From NCBI GenBank assembly GCA_027483665.1, contig JAIXUC010000018.1, positions 1 to 64,000 on the forward strand: DNA of 64,000 nt, given 5' to 3'. Position numbers and translations under genes: made by a program. Source of the stretch: Comamonadaceae bacterium. Its GTDB lineage: Bacteria; Pseudomonadota; Gammaproteobacteria; Burkholderiales; Burkholderiaceae_C. Below, piece by piece: positions 17,743-29,106 of this stretch (position 1 is the stretch's first letter; every line of letters starts with the position of its first letter). The notes under the pieces were generated by a model, which worked only from the letters and a program-made list of their open reading frames with translations, did not search any database and was not told the DNA's origin.

Positions 17743-18923
17743 GACTGGCGATACGGGTTACGTCCTTGCAGGTCGACAAGGTAACCCGCCACGCCTTCGC
17801 CTTCCCGGTTCAGAAACCTTTCCACCGCGTCGGCGAAGGCCGGATGAGCCAGCCAGTGTGCAGAGACGGTGCGCACCGGCAACAGCGCTCTGGCCATCTT
17901 GTGCTCACCTTGTGCGCCGCCTTCGAAACGCTGCACGCCGTGGTCGATGCACCACTGCAAGGGTTGGTAGTAGCAGGCTTCAAAGTGCAGACAGTCCACG
18001 CGCTCGACGGCCCCCCAGTAGCGCCCATAAGCCGTGCCGATGCGACCACTGGCATCGGGTGAGCCGAGCGCGATCAGGCTGCAGGCGATGGGCTTCACGC
18101 CGCCGGGCAACTCGGGCGCATCGCGCTCAGCCACGAACAACAGCCAGTGCTCTGGCATGTCCTGCGCCATGCGCTCGAAGAAGGCGCGGTTCAAGTAGGG
18201 CGGGTTGCCATGCTCCCGGTAGGTCTGGGCGTAGCAGCGGTAGAAAAAGTCCCAGTCTTGCGCCGAAATCTCGGAACCTTGGGCCCAACGGAATCGCACG
18301 CCCGCGTCCGCTACCTTGCGCCTTTCCTGGCGAATCTTCTTGCGTTTGTCCTGGGTGAGCGAATGCAAAAAGTCGTCAAAGCTGGTCCACGGCGGGTCGG
18401 GCTGCTGCCAGTGAAACTGGATCGTCTGCCTCAGCAACAAACCAGCGGACTCGCAGGCGGCTCGGTCTTCGCCTGAGATGAACAACAAATGCAACGAAGA
18501 CAGCTGCTGCTGGCCGCACCAACCGACCAAGGCCTGCAGCAGGGCCAGGCGGGCGTTGTCGTCTGTGGCCAGCAGGCGCGCGCCAGGCACCGGCGTGAAG
18601 GGCACAGCGACCAGCGCCTTGGGGTAGTAGGGTAGGCCGTGCTGTTCGTGGGCGTTGGCCCAAGCCCAGTCGAACACGTACTCTCCGTAGGAGTGATCCT
18701 TCAAATACACCACACAAGCCGCCACCAGCTCCTCTTTCAGGCAAAGCGTGAATATCCGCAAGGTCCAGCCCTTCGCCGCGCTTGCGCACAGCGTCTCGTG
18801 CAAGGCGCACAAGTAGCTGTGGCGCATGAACGGTCCTGGGTCGCCCTGCGCTCGCAGCAGTGCATCCCAGGTTGCGGGGTCAACTGATCGCGGATCGTCT
18901 GAAACCTCAAGGAGATAATCCAT
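17733..18923 (-). CDS. COG3146 / DUF482 GNAT-fold protein (peptidogalycan-biosynthesis-like)
   Basis: 396 aa if started at MDYLLEV (18923), which fits homologues; ATGs further upstream at 18965 and 19016 are possible but encode unconserved residues. Conserved family segments include [62 protein letters not shown] and [22 protein letters not shown]. These resemble FemAB/GNAT acyltransferases. The biological function is not established. It overlaps ppa at the 3' ends and is divergent from nadE. Confidence 0.85.
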   Translation of the reverse strand: MDYLLEVSDDPRSVDPATWDALLRAQGDPGPFMRHSYLCALHETLCASAAKGWTLRIFTLCLKEELVAACVVYLKDHSYGEYVFDWAWANAHEQHGLPYYPKALVAVPFTPVPGARLLATDDNARLALLQALVGWCGQQQLSSLHLLFISGEDRAACESAGLLLRQTIQFHWQQPDPPWTSFDDFLHSLTQDKRKKIRQERRKVADAGVRFRWAQGSEISAQDWDFFYRCYAQTYREHGNPPYLNRAFFERMAQDMPEHWLLFVAERDAPELPGGVKPIACSLIALGSPDASGRIGTAYGRYWGAVERVDCLHFEACYYQPLQWCIDHGVQRFEGGAQGEHKMARALLPVRTVSAHWLAHPAFADAVERFLNREGEGVAGYLVDLQGRNPYRQSQP

Positions 18924-19055
18924 TACGCTGGCGTCCGTCGGTTGATGTTGTCGGGCTCGGTTCATCACGGCGTGCGCCACTGGCCTGGCGCCACTTGAGC
19001 AACTGCCCTCACCCATTTCATGTTCAGGCCGCCACAGTGTCTGGGCTCATCCTTC

Positions 19056-21064
<2,009 letters not shown>

Positions 21065-21105
21065 GGTCGACCGACTCACTCGGTTGTGGTCGAAGGCCCC
21101 CGGCT

Positions 21106-21690
21106 TCAGAGCTGGTTCAGGCCTTCGGCCAGCGTCAAACCAGCTGCCTGGATCAACTCTGGCAACAGCAGGGCAGGGTGTTGTGAAACCCGCACCATGT
21201 CCATTTGCGTGGTTGTCATGAAACCTGCCTGCAACCCGGACTGCAAGAACCCCAGCAGCGGCTGGTAGTAGCCCGCCGTATCCAACAGGCCTACGGGCCG
21301 ATCGTGGTAGCCCAGTTGGCGCCAGGTCCACACTTCAAAGAGTTCTTCGAACGTTCCGATGCCGCCGGGCAGGGCCACAAAGGCGTCCGCTGCTTCGGCC
21401 ATGAGGCGTTTGCGCTCGTGCATGGTGGCAACCACGATCAGCTCGCTACAACCGGTGTGTGCGAACTCTCGCTCGACCAGCGCTTCGGGTATCACGCCCA
21501 GAACAGTGCCGCCTGCGGCCAAGGTTGCGTCTGCCACCATGCCCATGAGACCGCTGCGTCCGCCCCCATAGACCAATCGCCCACCGTGCTGCCCGATCCA
21601 TTGGCCGACTGCCTCAGCCGCTTGCGCAAAGCGTGGGTCTGCCCCTGGGCGTGAGCCGCAATAGACACAAAGGCTGAACGCCGCGCTCAT
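21106..21690 (-). CDS. LOG family (TIGR00730) nucleoside-5'-monophosphate phosphoribohydrolase
   Basis: 194 aa from the ATG at 21690, which overlaps the dgkA stop (ATGA) and gives MSAAFSLCVYCGSRPGADPRF. The family signature PGGIGTFEELFEVWTWRQLG is present, along with GLVYGGG-like RLVYGGGRSGLMG. LOG proteins release the free base from cytokinin riboside monophosphates or related nucleotides; the true bacterial substrate is usually unproven. Last gene of the RDD-DgkA-LOG unit. Confidence 0.9.
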   Translation of the reverse strand: MSAAFSLCVYCGSRPGADPRFAQAAEAVGQWIGQHGGRLVYGGGRSGLMGMVADATLAAGGTVLGVIPEALVEREFAHTGCSELIVVATMHERKRLMAEAADAFVALPGGIGTFEELFEVWTWRQLGYHDRPVGLLDTAGYYQPLLGFLQSGLQAGFMTTTQMDMVRVSQHPALLLPELIQAAGLTLAEGLNQL

Positions 21691-22094
21691 GCCAGCCACC
21701 GGTGCCAAATGGCTGCAATCCACACTGCGCCACACAGAAGCAGACTCAACAGCACGGCAGCACTTCCCATGTCTTTGGCACGCTTGGAGAGGTCGTGCCA
21801 TTCAGGGCCAATCCGGTCAATGGCGGTCTCGATTCCCGTGTTGAGCAACTCGACAACCATCACCAGCACCACCACCCCGCACAGAAGCACAACCTCTATC
21901 CACGTTTGCCCCACCCAAAAGGCACTCGGCAACAGCACCACGGCTGCAACGGCTTCCTGCCTGAAGGCCGGCTCGCCCCATCCTGCCTTCAGACCTTGAA
22001 TCGAATAGCCGGCTGCGTGCCACACACGGGAAAGCCCCCGTCTTTGCTTTTGCGGGTTGACCACCGACGGCGCTGCTTGACTTGGAGGGCTCAC
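21687..22094 (-). CDS. dgkA: Diacylglycerol kinase (DgkA)
   Basis: 135-aa membrane enzyme that phosphorylates diacylglycerol left over from membrane-derived oligosaccharide synthesis. It has three predicted helices (residues ~45-65, ~65-85, ~105-130) and the family signature VELLNTGIETAIDRIGPEWHDLSKRAKDMGSAA, split here as VELLNTGIETAIDR and KRAKDMGSAAV. A ~20-residue polar N-terminal extension precedes the conserved core. Start and stop both overlap neighbours by ATGA, indicating coupled translation. Confidence 0.94.
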   Translation of the reverse strand: MSPPSQAAPSVVNPQKQRRGLSRVWHAAGYSIQGLKAGWGEPAFRQEAVAAVVLLPSAFWVGQTWIEVVLLCGVVVLVMVVELLNTGIETAIDRIGPEWHDLSKRAKDMGSAAVLLSLLLCGAVWIAAIWHRWLA

Positions 22095-22609
22095 GGCGCG
22101 GGCTTTTGCAGCGTTGCTTGTGTGGAAACCAATCGCGTACCCGCCAAAGCGTCGTGTATGAACTGCCCTTCAGCATGGAACCTGCTCAGCAAGGTGTAGA
22201 CCACTACCCAGCCAAAGGCGATCAGGCCGACTTCTGCGGGCGACAAGGAAAAGAATGACACCGCTGCGAGCGGCGGCAAAAACCACAACCAACTCAACAC
22301 GTAGCGGGCCATGGCACGCCATTGGCTGAGAGCTTGGCCGTGTCTATCCACCACCCGCACGTCCCATGTTTTCATGGCGAGCGTTTGGCCCTTAGCCCAA
22401 AACCACGTGAAATAAATGCCCAGCACGACGAATAAGAAGGCTTGTTGGAGGTTGCGGTTATCCAGGCCGTGTCGGGTTTGACTCAATGAGCTGAACAGGT
22501 AGCTGGCCATGAACAACACGCCAAACAAAAGCATGCCTTCGTATAGCCAACAGGCCATTCTGCGCTTCAAACTTGGTGCTGAGAGATCTTGGGCGTGAGC
22601 TGAAGACAT
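22091..22609 (-). CDS. RDD family membrane protein
   Basis: 172 aa from 22609 (MSSAHAQDLSAPSLKRRM). The R-x-x-A-x-x-Y-E start of the first helix (KRRMACWLYEGMLLFGVLF) replaces the usual R-D-D pattern and is common in betaproteobacterial members. Other segments are WFWAKGQTLAMKTWDVRVVD and FIHDALAGTRLV near the C-terminus, all typical. Function is unknown. An upstream in-frame extension to 22747 looks non-conserved. First gene of a three-gene overlapping unit with dgkA and the LOG gene. Confidence 0.88.
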   Translation of the reverse strand: MSSAHAQDLSAPSLKRRMACWLYEGMLLFGVLFMASYLFSSLSQTRHGLDNRNLQQAFLFVVLGIYFTWFWAKGQTLAMKTWDVRVVDRHGQALSQWRAMARYVLSWLWFLPPLAAVSFFSLSPAEVGLIAFGWVVVYTLLSRFHAEGQFIHDALAGTRLVSTQATLQKPAP

Positions 22610-22901
22610 GCGGGTCTGACGACAACGAAAAGACGGTTGCTCGTAGGACGAGGGGCAACGCAAAACGAGTTGAAATTGTGTCACGGCGCTGCTGATCGGC
22701 CATCGTTGGTCGTGCCTTGCCCAGTGAGGCTTAAGGGACGAGTGCAATAATCCGCAGTTGCATCCACACAGGCAAACGGGTCAACATCCGGCGGCTCATC
22801 TGCTCGCCCATGTTGTTGGCCTCAAGTTCCGAAGCGGTCCCACAAGGACTTGCCCAGGAGCACCCAAGGTTTTTCGTTAGAGAAATTCGCAAAGGTTCAT
22901 C
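22610..22901. other. Divergent intergenic region, RDD gene / ilvB
   Basis: 292 bp between divergent genes. I found no leader peptide rich in Ile, Val or Leu codons and no hairpin with a U-tract before ilvB. A small stem GTCC/GGAC (22837-22840 and 22846-22849) is the only structure seen. Promoters must be here, but I could not pick convincing elements by eye. Confidence 0.4.
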
Positions 22902-24695
22902 ATGGAAATCTCCAAAGCGGAACTCATCTCCGCAGCTTCTGCATCACTGTCTTCTGCCCCACCAACCCATGCGGTACCAGAACTGCGGGGGGGCGAAATC
23001 CTTGTTAAAGCACTTCAAGCCGAGGGCGTGAAATTCGTCTGGGGTTATCCCGGCGGCGCGGTTTTGCACATCTACGACGCGTTCTATAAGCAAGACACCA
23101 TTCAGCATGTGCTCGTGCGCCACGAGCAAGCAGCTGTGCACGCGGCCGACGGCTTTGCCCGCGCGACCGGGGAGGTTGGTGTAGCCCTGGTCACGTCCGG
23201 GCCAGGTGTGACCAATGCAGTGACTGGCATCGCCACGGCCTATATGGACAGCATCCCCATGGTGATCATCACGGGGCAGGTGCCAACACACGCCATTGGT
23301 CTCGATGCTTTTCAAGAGTGCGACACGGTCGGCATCACCCGACCCATCGTCAAACACAACTTCCTGGTCAAAGACGTGCGCCAGATGGCCGAGACCATGA
23401 AGAAGGCCTTCCACATAGCGCGCAGCGGCAGGCCTGGGCCTGTGGTGGTGGACATTCCGAAAGACGTCTCCTTTGCTAAGACGCCTTATCACGGGTATCC
23501 GGAAACCGTGGAAATGCGCTCGTACAACCCGGTACGCAAAGGCCACGGCGGTCAGATTCGCAAGGCATTGCAGTTGTTGCTGACCGCCAAGCGTCCCTAC
23601 ATCTACACAGGCGGTGGCGTGCTGTTGAGTAACGCCACGCAAGAGCTCCGCACTCTGGTGGACATGCTGGGCTATCCGTGCACAAACACCCTCATGGGCT
23701 TGGGGGCATACCCCGCCAGCGACCGCAAGTTTTTGGGCATGCTGGGGATGCACGGCACGGTTGAGGCCAACAACGCCATGCAGAACTGCGATGTGCTCTT
23801 GGCCGTCGGCGCACGCTTTGATGACCGCGTGATTGGCAACCCCAAACACTTTGCGCAAAACGAGCGCAAGATCATTCACATCGACATTGATCCATCCAGC
23901 ATCAGCAAGCGCGTGAAAGTCGACGTGCCCATCGTCGGTGATGTCAAAGACGTGCTGACCGAGATGATTGCCATGGCTCGCGAAAGCGCTTTGAAGCCAG
24001 ATGCCCGCGCGCTCGCGGATTGGTGGCAGACCATCGAAGCTTGGAGGTCCGGCGACTGCCTGCGCTACGACCGCGGCAACAAAGACGTGATCAAGCCGCA
24101 GTTCGTGGTGGAAACGCTCTGGAACATGACCAAAGATGTAGAAACCTACGTCACGTCGGATGTGGGCCAACACCAAATGTGGGCTGCGCAGTTCTACCGC
24201 TTCGACGAACCCAGGCGATGGATCAATTCCGGTGGCTTGGGCACGATGGGCGTGGGAATTCCCTACGCCATGGGAATCAAGCTGGCCAAGCCCCAAGCCG
24301 AGGTGTTTTGCGTCACGGGTGAAGGCTCGGTACAGATGTGCATTCAAGAGCTGTCCACCTGCCTGCAGTACAACACGCCGATCAAGATCGTGTCGCTCAA
24401 CAATCGTTATCTGGGCATGGTGCGGCAGTGGCAAGAGTTGGAGTACGAAGGCCGCTACAGCCACAGCTACATGGACGCACTGCCCAACTTTGTGAAGCTG
24501 GCAGAGGCTTACGGCCACGTGGGCATGCTCATTGAGCGACCACAAGACGTCGAACCGGCTCTGCGTGAAGCACGCCGATTGAAGGACCGCACGGTGTTCA
24601 TGGACTTCCGCACCGACCCCACTGAAAACGTCTACCCCATGGTCCAAGCGGGCAAGGGCATCACCGAGATGCTCTTGGGCGCCGAAGACCTCTGA
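22902..24695 (+). CDS. ilvB: Acetolactate synthase large (catalytic) subunit
   Basis: 597-aa thiamine-diphosphate enzyme for the first common step of Val/Leu/Ile synthesis. Glu75 (VRHEQAAVHAADGFARATG) activates the cofactor, and TSGPGVTNAVTGIATAYMDS and FQECDTVGITRPIVKHNF are family signatures. The cofactor-binding motif reads GEGS..NN (TGEGSVQM ... IVSLNN) instead of the common GDG..NN. The FAD-binding middle domain is intact. A 27-residue extension precedes the conserved start LRGGEILVKALQAEG. It is followed by ilvH after 97 bp. Confidence 0.96.
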   Translation: MEISKAELISAASASLSSAPPTHAVPELRGGEILVKALQAEGVKFVWGYPGGAVLHIYDAFYKQDTIQHVLVRHEQAAVHAADGFARATGEVGVALVTSGPGVTNAVTGIATAYMDSIPMVIITGQVPTHAIGLDAFQECDTVGITRPIVKHNFLVKDVRQMAETMKKAFHIARSGRPGPVVVDIPKDVSFAKTPYHGYPETVEMRSYNPVRKGHGGQIRKALQLLLTAKRPYIYTGGGVLLSNATQELRTLVDMLGYPCTNTLMGLGAYPASDRKFLGMLGMHGTVEANNAMQNCDVLLAVGARFDDRVIGNPKHFAQNERKIIHIDIDPSSISKRVKVDVPIVGDVKDVLTEMIAMARESALKPDARALADWWQTIEAWRSGDCLRYDRGNKDVIKPQFVVETLWNMTKDVETYVTSDVGQHQMWAAQFYRFDEPRRWINSGGLGTMGVGIPYAMGIKLAKPQAEVFCVTGEGSVQMCIQELSTCLQYNTPIKIVSLNNRYLGMVRQWQELEYEGRYSHSYMDALPNFVKLAEAYGHVGMLIERPQDVEPALREARRLKDRTVFMDFRTDPTENVYPMVQAGKGITEMLLGAEDL

Positions 24696-24792
24696 TCAAC
24701 CATTCTTTAAGGCAGGCCCTTCCATTCGCAGCCAAGCCGCTGGGTTACCGCCTGGCGGGGAGGGCTCGGAAGAGTGGGGCCGAACTCTCACC

Positions 24793-25284
24793 ATGAAACA
24801 CATCATTGCTGTGCTGCTCGAAAACGAGCCGGGGGCACTTTCGCGCGTTGTTGGCTTGTTTTCTGCGCGGGGCTACAACATCGAATCACTGACGGTGGCG
24901 CCCACCGAGGACCCCAGCCTGTCGAGAATGACCATTCAAACGCACGGCTCGGACGACGTGATCGAGCAGATCACCAAGCACCTGAACCGGCTCATCGAAG
25001 TGGTGAAGGTGGTGGACCTGACCGAAGGCGCCTACACCGAGCGCGAACTCATGATGGTGAAGGTGCGTGCCGTGGGCAAAGAGCGCGAGGAGATGAAGCG
25101 CATGGCAGACATCTTCCGCGGGCGCATCATCGACGTGACCGAGAAAAGCTACACCATCGAGCTGACAGGAGATCAGTCGAAGAATGACGCGTTTCTCGAG
25201 GCCATCGACCGCGCAGCCATTCTGGAGACGGTGCGCACCGGCTCCAGCGGCATTGGACGCGGTGAGAGAATCTTGCGCGCCTGA
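24793..25284 (+). CDS. ilvH: Acetolactate synthase small (regulatory) subunit
   Basis: 163-aa partner of the large subunit conferring activity and valine feedback inhibition. The N-terminal ACT domain starts MKHIIAVLLENEPGALSRVV and contains SARGYNIESLTVAPTEDPSLSRM; the C-terminal ALS_ss domain includes RELMMVKVRA (here ERELMMVKVRAVG) and GRIIDVTEKSYTIELTG. Length matches IlvH. It lies between ilvB and ilvC on the same strand with spacings of 97 and 69 bp. Confidence 0.96.
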   Translation: MKHIIAVLLENEPGALSRVVGLFSARGYNIESLTVAPTEDPSLSRMTIQTHGSDDVIEQITKHLNRLIEVVKVVDLTEGAYTERELMMVKVRAVGKEREEMKRMADIFRGRIIDVTEKSYTIELTGDQSKNDAFLEAIDRAAILETVRTGSSGIGRGERILRA

Positions 25285-25320
25285 ATGCTGGTTGCTCACG
25301 CTTAGCCGCCTTTCTGATAG

Positions 25321-26370
<1,050 letters not shown>

Positions 26371-26393
26371 GCGCCGAGCTCGCCGGACACTCC

Positions 26394-27221
26394 ATGACCC
26401 CGAATCCCAGTCCTGAACCAGATGAGGGCCCGGTGCGCCCCAGGCGCAAGGGCATCTACGTGCTGCCGAACTTGTTTACTTTGGCAGCGCTTTTTGGCGG
26501 TTTTTATTCGGTGGTCATGGCGATGAACGGTCGCTTTGATTTGGCGGCAGTTGGTGTGTTTTGCGCCATGGTGCTTGACAGCCTCGATGGGCGTGTGGCT
26601 CGCATGACGAACACACAAAGCGCGTTTGGCGAGCAAATGGACTCGTTGGCTGACATGGTGTCGTTTGGCGCTGCGCCAGCCTTGATCGCGTACGAGTGGT
26701 CCCTCAAAGGGCTGGGGCGATGGGGCTGGATCGCCGCTTTTGTTTACTGCGCTTGTGCAGCTTTGCGATTAGCCCGCTTCAACGTGAACACAGGCGTGGT
26801 CGATAAGCGTTACTTTCAGGGGCTACCGTCGCCAGCAGCAGCGGCCTTGGTTGCGGGCTTGATTTGGATAGTGACCGATCTGGATGTTCGTCGCCAAGAC
26901 ACCGAGTGGCTGACCTGGACTCAAATCAGCTGGCTGACTTTTGGTGTCACCCTCTACGCGGGCTTGACCATGGTGACCAACGTCCCGTTCTACAGCTTCA
27001 AAGACCTGGGCATGAAAAAGACGGTGCCTTTTGCGGCGATCGTGCTCATCGCGCTGATCATTGCGGTGATCAACATTCACCCTCCCACCGTCCTGTTTGG
27101 TTTGTTCGTGGCGTACGGCATCAGCGGCTATGTGGTCTATGCCTGGCGCAGGTCCAAAGGGCAGCAGGTGAGCGTGATCAGCACCTCCACCGATGACCCG
27201 GATGAGCGCGGCCTGCATTGA
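26394..27221 (+). CDS. pssA: CDP-diacylglycerol-serine O-phosphatidyltransferase
   Basis: 275-aa membrane enzyme making phosphatidylserine, the precursor of phosphatidylethanolamine. The CDP-alcohol phosphotransferase motif D-G-x2-A-R-x8-G-x3-D-x3-D is complete in DGRVARMTNTQSAFGEQMDS plus LAD (around residues 64-86). Several hydrophobic helices follow. The N-terminus (PRRKGIYVLPNLFTLAALFGG) is typical of the membrane-bound subclass II. It is encoded between ilvC and leuA, as in other Burkholderiales, although it has no link to amino acid synthesis. Confidence 0.94.
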   Translation: MTPNPSPEPDEGPVRPRRKGIYVLPNLFTLAALFGGFYSVVMAMNGRFDLAAVGVFCAMVLDSLDGRVARMTNTQSAFGEQMDSLADMVSFGAAPALIAYEWSLKGLGRWGWIAAFVYCACAALRLARFNVNTGVVDKRYFQGLPSPAAAALVAGLIWIVTDLDVRRQDTEWLTWTQISWLTFGVTLYAGLTMVTNVPFYSFKDLGMKKTVPFAAIVLIALIIAVINIHPPTVLFGLFVAYGISGYVVYAWRRSKGQQVSVISTSTDDPDERGLH

Positions 27222-27239
27222 CTGGGGTTCACCCCGGTG

Positions 27240-27267
27240 TTGTTTGCGCAGATGCCTGTGCTACATT
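27240..27267 (+). promoter_or_regulatory. Probable leuA-leader promoter
   Basis: TTGTTT (27240-27245) and TACATT (27262-27267) are separated by 16 bp. A start about 7 nt after the -10 would fall on or next to the leader peptide ATG at 27274, which has no Shine-Dalgarno sequence. The leader message may therefore be leaderless. Confidence 0.5.
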
Positions 27268-27273
27268 GAACTC

Positions 27274-27330
27274 ATGAATCTGAACCAACTAGCCGCACTA
27301 CTGCTACGCCGTCACGGGCGAACTTGGTAG
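27274..27330 (+). CDS. leuA leader peptide (attenuation peptide)
   Basis: An 18-codon open frame, MNLNQLAALLLRRHGRTW, ending in TAG. Five codons are Leu, and three of these are CTA, a codon that is rare in this GC-rich sequence, with CTA-CTG-CTA in a row at 27298-27306. It precedes a hairpin with U-tract and then leuA. This is the classic layout of a leucine-sensing attenuator: ribosome stalling at the Leu codons when charged tRNA is scarce. It has no visible ribosome-binding site, so it may be translated from the very 5' end. Confidence 0.85.
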   Translation: MNLNQLAALLLRRHGRTW

Positions 27331-27359
27331 CGCGCGCTTCTTCAGTTCTTAAGGCCCGT
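27314..27359 (+). promoter_or_regulatory. Predicted antiterminator pairing of the leuA attenuator
   Basis: ACGGGC (27314-27319), inside the last codons of the leader peptide, is exactly complementary to GCCCGT (27354-27359), which includes most of the left arm of the terminator. A ribosome stalled at the Leu codons leaves 27314-27319 free, so this pairing can block the terminator. A ribosome at the TAG stop covers it. Confidence 0.65.
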
Positions 27360-27381
27360 TTGCACCCGCAGCGGGCCTTTT
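27351..27381 (+). terminator. Intrinsic terminator of the leuA attenuator
   Basis: AAGGCCCG (27351-27358) pairs perfectly with CGGGCCTT (27372-27379) around a 13-nt loop and ends in TTTT (27378-27381). It lies 21 nt after the leader peptide stop and 64 nt before the leuA ATG. Confidence 0.85.
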
Positions 27382-27444
27382 GCTTTGGGGTTCGGATTTT
27401 CAAGCTGCGGGTTTTGTGTTGATTGACCCATCAAAGGAGAGCAC

Positions 27445-28983
27445 ATGTCCGACAAACTCATCATTTTTGACACCACCTTGCGTGACGGCGAGCAGTCGCC
27501 TGGCGCATCCATGACCAAGGACGAGAAGCTGCGCATTGCGCGCCAGCTCGAGCGGCTGAAGGTCGATGTGATCGAGGCTGGCTTCGCTGCCAGCTCCAAC
27601 GGCGACTTTGAGGCAGTCCAGCAGATTGCCAACCACATCAAAGAATCAACGGTGTGCAGCTTGTCCAGAGCCAACGATCGGGACATCTCCAGAGCTGCTG
27701 AGGCACTCAAAGGCGCAGCCCGAGCCCGCATTCACACGTTCATTGCGACTTCTGCCCTGCACATGGAAAAGAAGTTGCGCATGACGCCAGACCAGGTTCT
27801 TGAACAGGCCAAGCTTTCAGTGCGCTTTGCGCGCAACCTGGTGGCTGACGTGGAGTTCAGTCCAGAAGACGGCTACCGCAGTGACGTCGACTTTTTGTGC
27901 AGGGTGTTGGAGGCCGTGATTGACGAGGGTGCCACCACCATCAACGTTCCGGACACGGTTGGATACGCGGTACCAGAACTGTATGGACACTTCATCAAGA
28001 CGCTGCGCGAACGAATTCCAAACGCAGACAAGGCCGTTTGGTCGGTTCACTGTCACAACGATCTGGGTATGGCTGTGGCCAACAGCTTGGCAGGCGTGAA
28101 GATTGGCGGGGCTCGGCAAATCGAATGCACCATCAACGGCCTGGGCGAGCGCGCTGGAAATTGCTCCTTGGAAGAGGTTGTCATGGCGGTGAAAACGCGC
28201 AGGGACTACTACGGCTTGGATGTCGGCATCGATGCGCGCCACATCGTCGCGGCCAGCCGCATGGTTAGCCAAACCACGGGCTTTGTGGTTCAGCCCAACA
28301 AGGCGGTGGTGGGCGCCAATGCATTTGCACACGCTTCTGGAATTCACCAAGACGGTGTGCTCAAGGCACGCGACACCTACGAAATCATGCGTGCCGAGGA
28401 TGTGGGTTGGAGCGCCAACAAGATCGTGTTGGGCAAACTCAGTGGCCGCAACGCTTTCAAGCAGCGCCTGCAGGAGTTGGGCGTGCAGCTGGGCAGCGAG
28501 GTAGAGGTGAACACCGCATTTGCACGCTTCAAAGAGCTTGCAGACCGCAAGAGCGAAATTTTCGATGAAGACATCTTGGCTCTGGTCAATGACGAAAGCG
28601 TCACCGCTGAGCGCGAGCAGTACGGGTTTGTTTCGCTGTCTCAGAAAAGCGAGACCGGAGAGCGGCCACACGCCAGCATCGTCTTCACAGTGGAAGGGCG
28701 CGAGGTGCAATCCCAGTCGGATGGCAACGGCCCAGTGGACGCGTCGCTGAAGGCCATCGAGGCCGAAGTGAAAAGTGGCGCAGAGATGGTGCTGTATTCG
28801 GTGAATGCCATCAGTGGGTCCACCGAAAGCCAAGGCGAGGTGACGGTTCGTCTGCAAAACAGCGGCAGGGTGGTCAACGGGGTGGGCTCGGACCCCGACA
28901 TCGTCGTGGCATCTGCCAAGGCTTATCTGAGTGCCCTGAACAAGCTGCAAAGCAAGGCGGATCGGGTGGCTGCCCAAGGCTAA
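27445..28983 (+). CDS. leuA: 2-isopropylmalate synthase
   Basis: 512-aa first enzyme of leucine biosynthesis, condensing acetyl-CoA with 2-ketoisovalerate. The DRE-TIM catalytic barrel has [16 protein letters not shown] at the N-terminus, [16 protein letters not shown] with metal-binding His residues, and [19 protein letters not shown]. The C-terminal ~120 residues (after [15 protein letters not shown]) form the LeuA allosteric domain that binds leucine. The ATG has AAGGAGA 6 nt upstream. Expression should be controlled by the attenuator just upstream. Confidence 0.97.
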   Translation: MSDKLIIFDTTLRDGEQSPGASMTKDEKLRIARQLERLKVDVIEAGFAASSNGDFEAVQQIANHIKESTVCSLSRANDRDISRAAEALKGAARARIHTFIATSALHMEKKLRMTPDQVLEQAKLSVRFARNLVADVEFSPEDGYRSDVDFLCRVLEAVIDEGATTINVPDTVGYAVPELYGHFIKTLRERIPNADKAVWSVHCHNDLGMAVANSLAGVKIGGARQIECTINGLGERAGNCSLEEVVMAVKTRRDYYGLDVGIDARHIVAASRMVSQTTGFVVQPNKAVVGANAFAHASGIHQDGVLKARDTYEIMRAEDVGWSANKIVLGKLSGRNAFKQRLQELGVQLGSEVEVNTAFARFKELADRKSEIFDEDILALVNDESVTAEREQYGFVSLSQKSETGERPHASIVFTVEGREVQSQSDGNGPVDASLKAIEAEVKSGAEMVLYSVNAISGSTESQGEVTVRLQNSGRVVNGVGSDPDIVVASAKAYLSALNKLQSKADRVAAQG

Positions 28984-29106
28984 CGACCAGTTCTGAACTG
29001 TGCTTCAGCAGCTCTGTGAAGAAAGCTGCGCAAGTGCTTGATATTGCGTAAGTTTTATCAGGTGAGTACACTGCGCCGCATTCGTCAGCACCAAGGAGCA
29101 TCGCCC

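Noticed and set aside
22745-22901. Possible attenuator before ilvB
   Set aside because: A short MLLAS frame begins at 22810 but runs on into ilvB out of frame, with no run of Ile/Val/Leu codons and no hairpin with a U-tract.
22944-24647. 567-codon minus-strand frame
   Set aside because: Antisense to ilvB over nearly its whole length.
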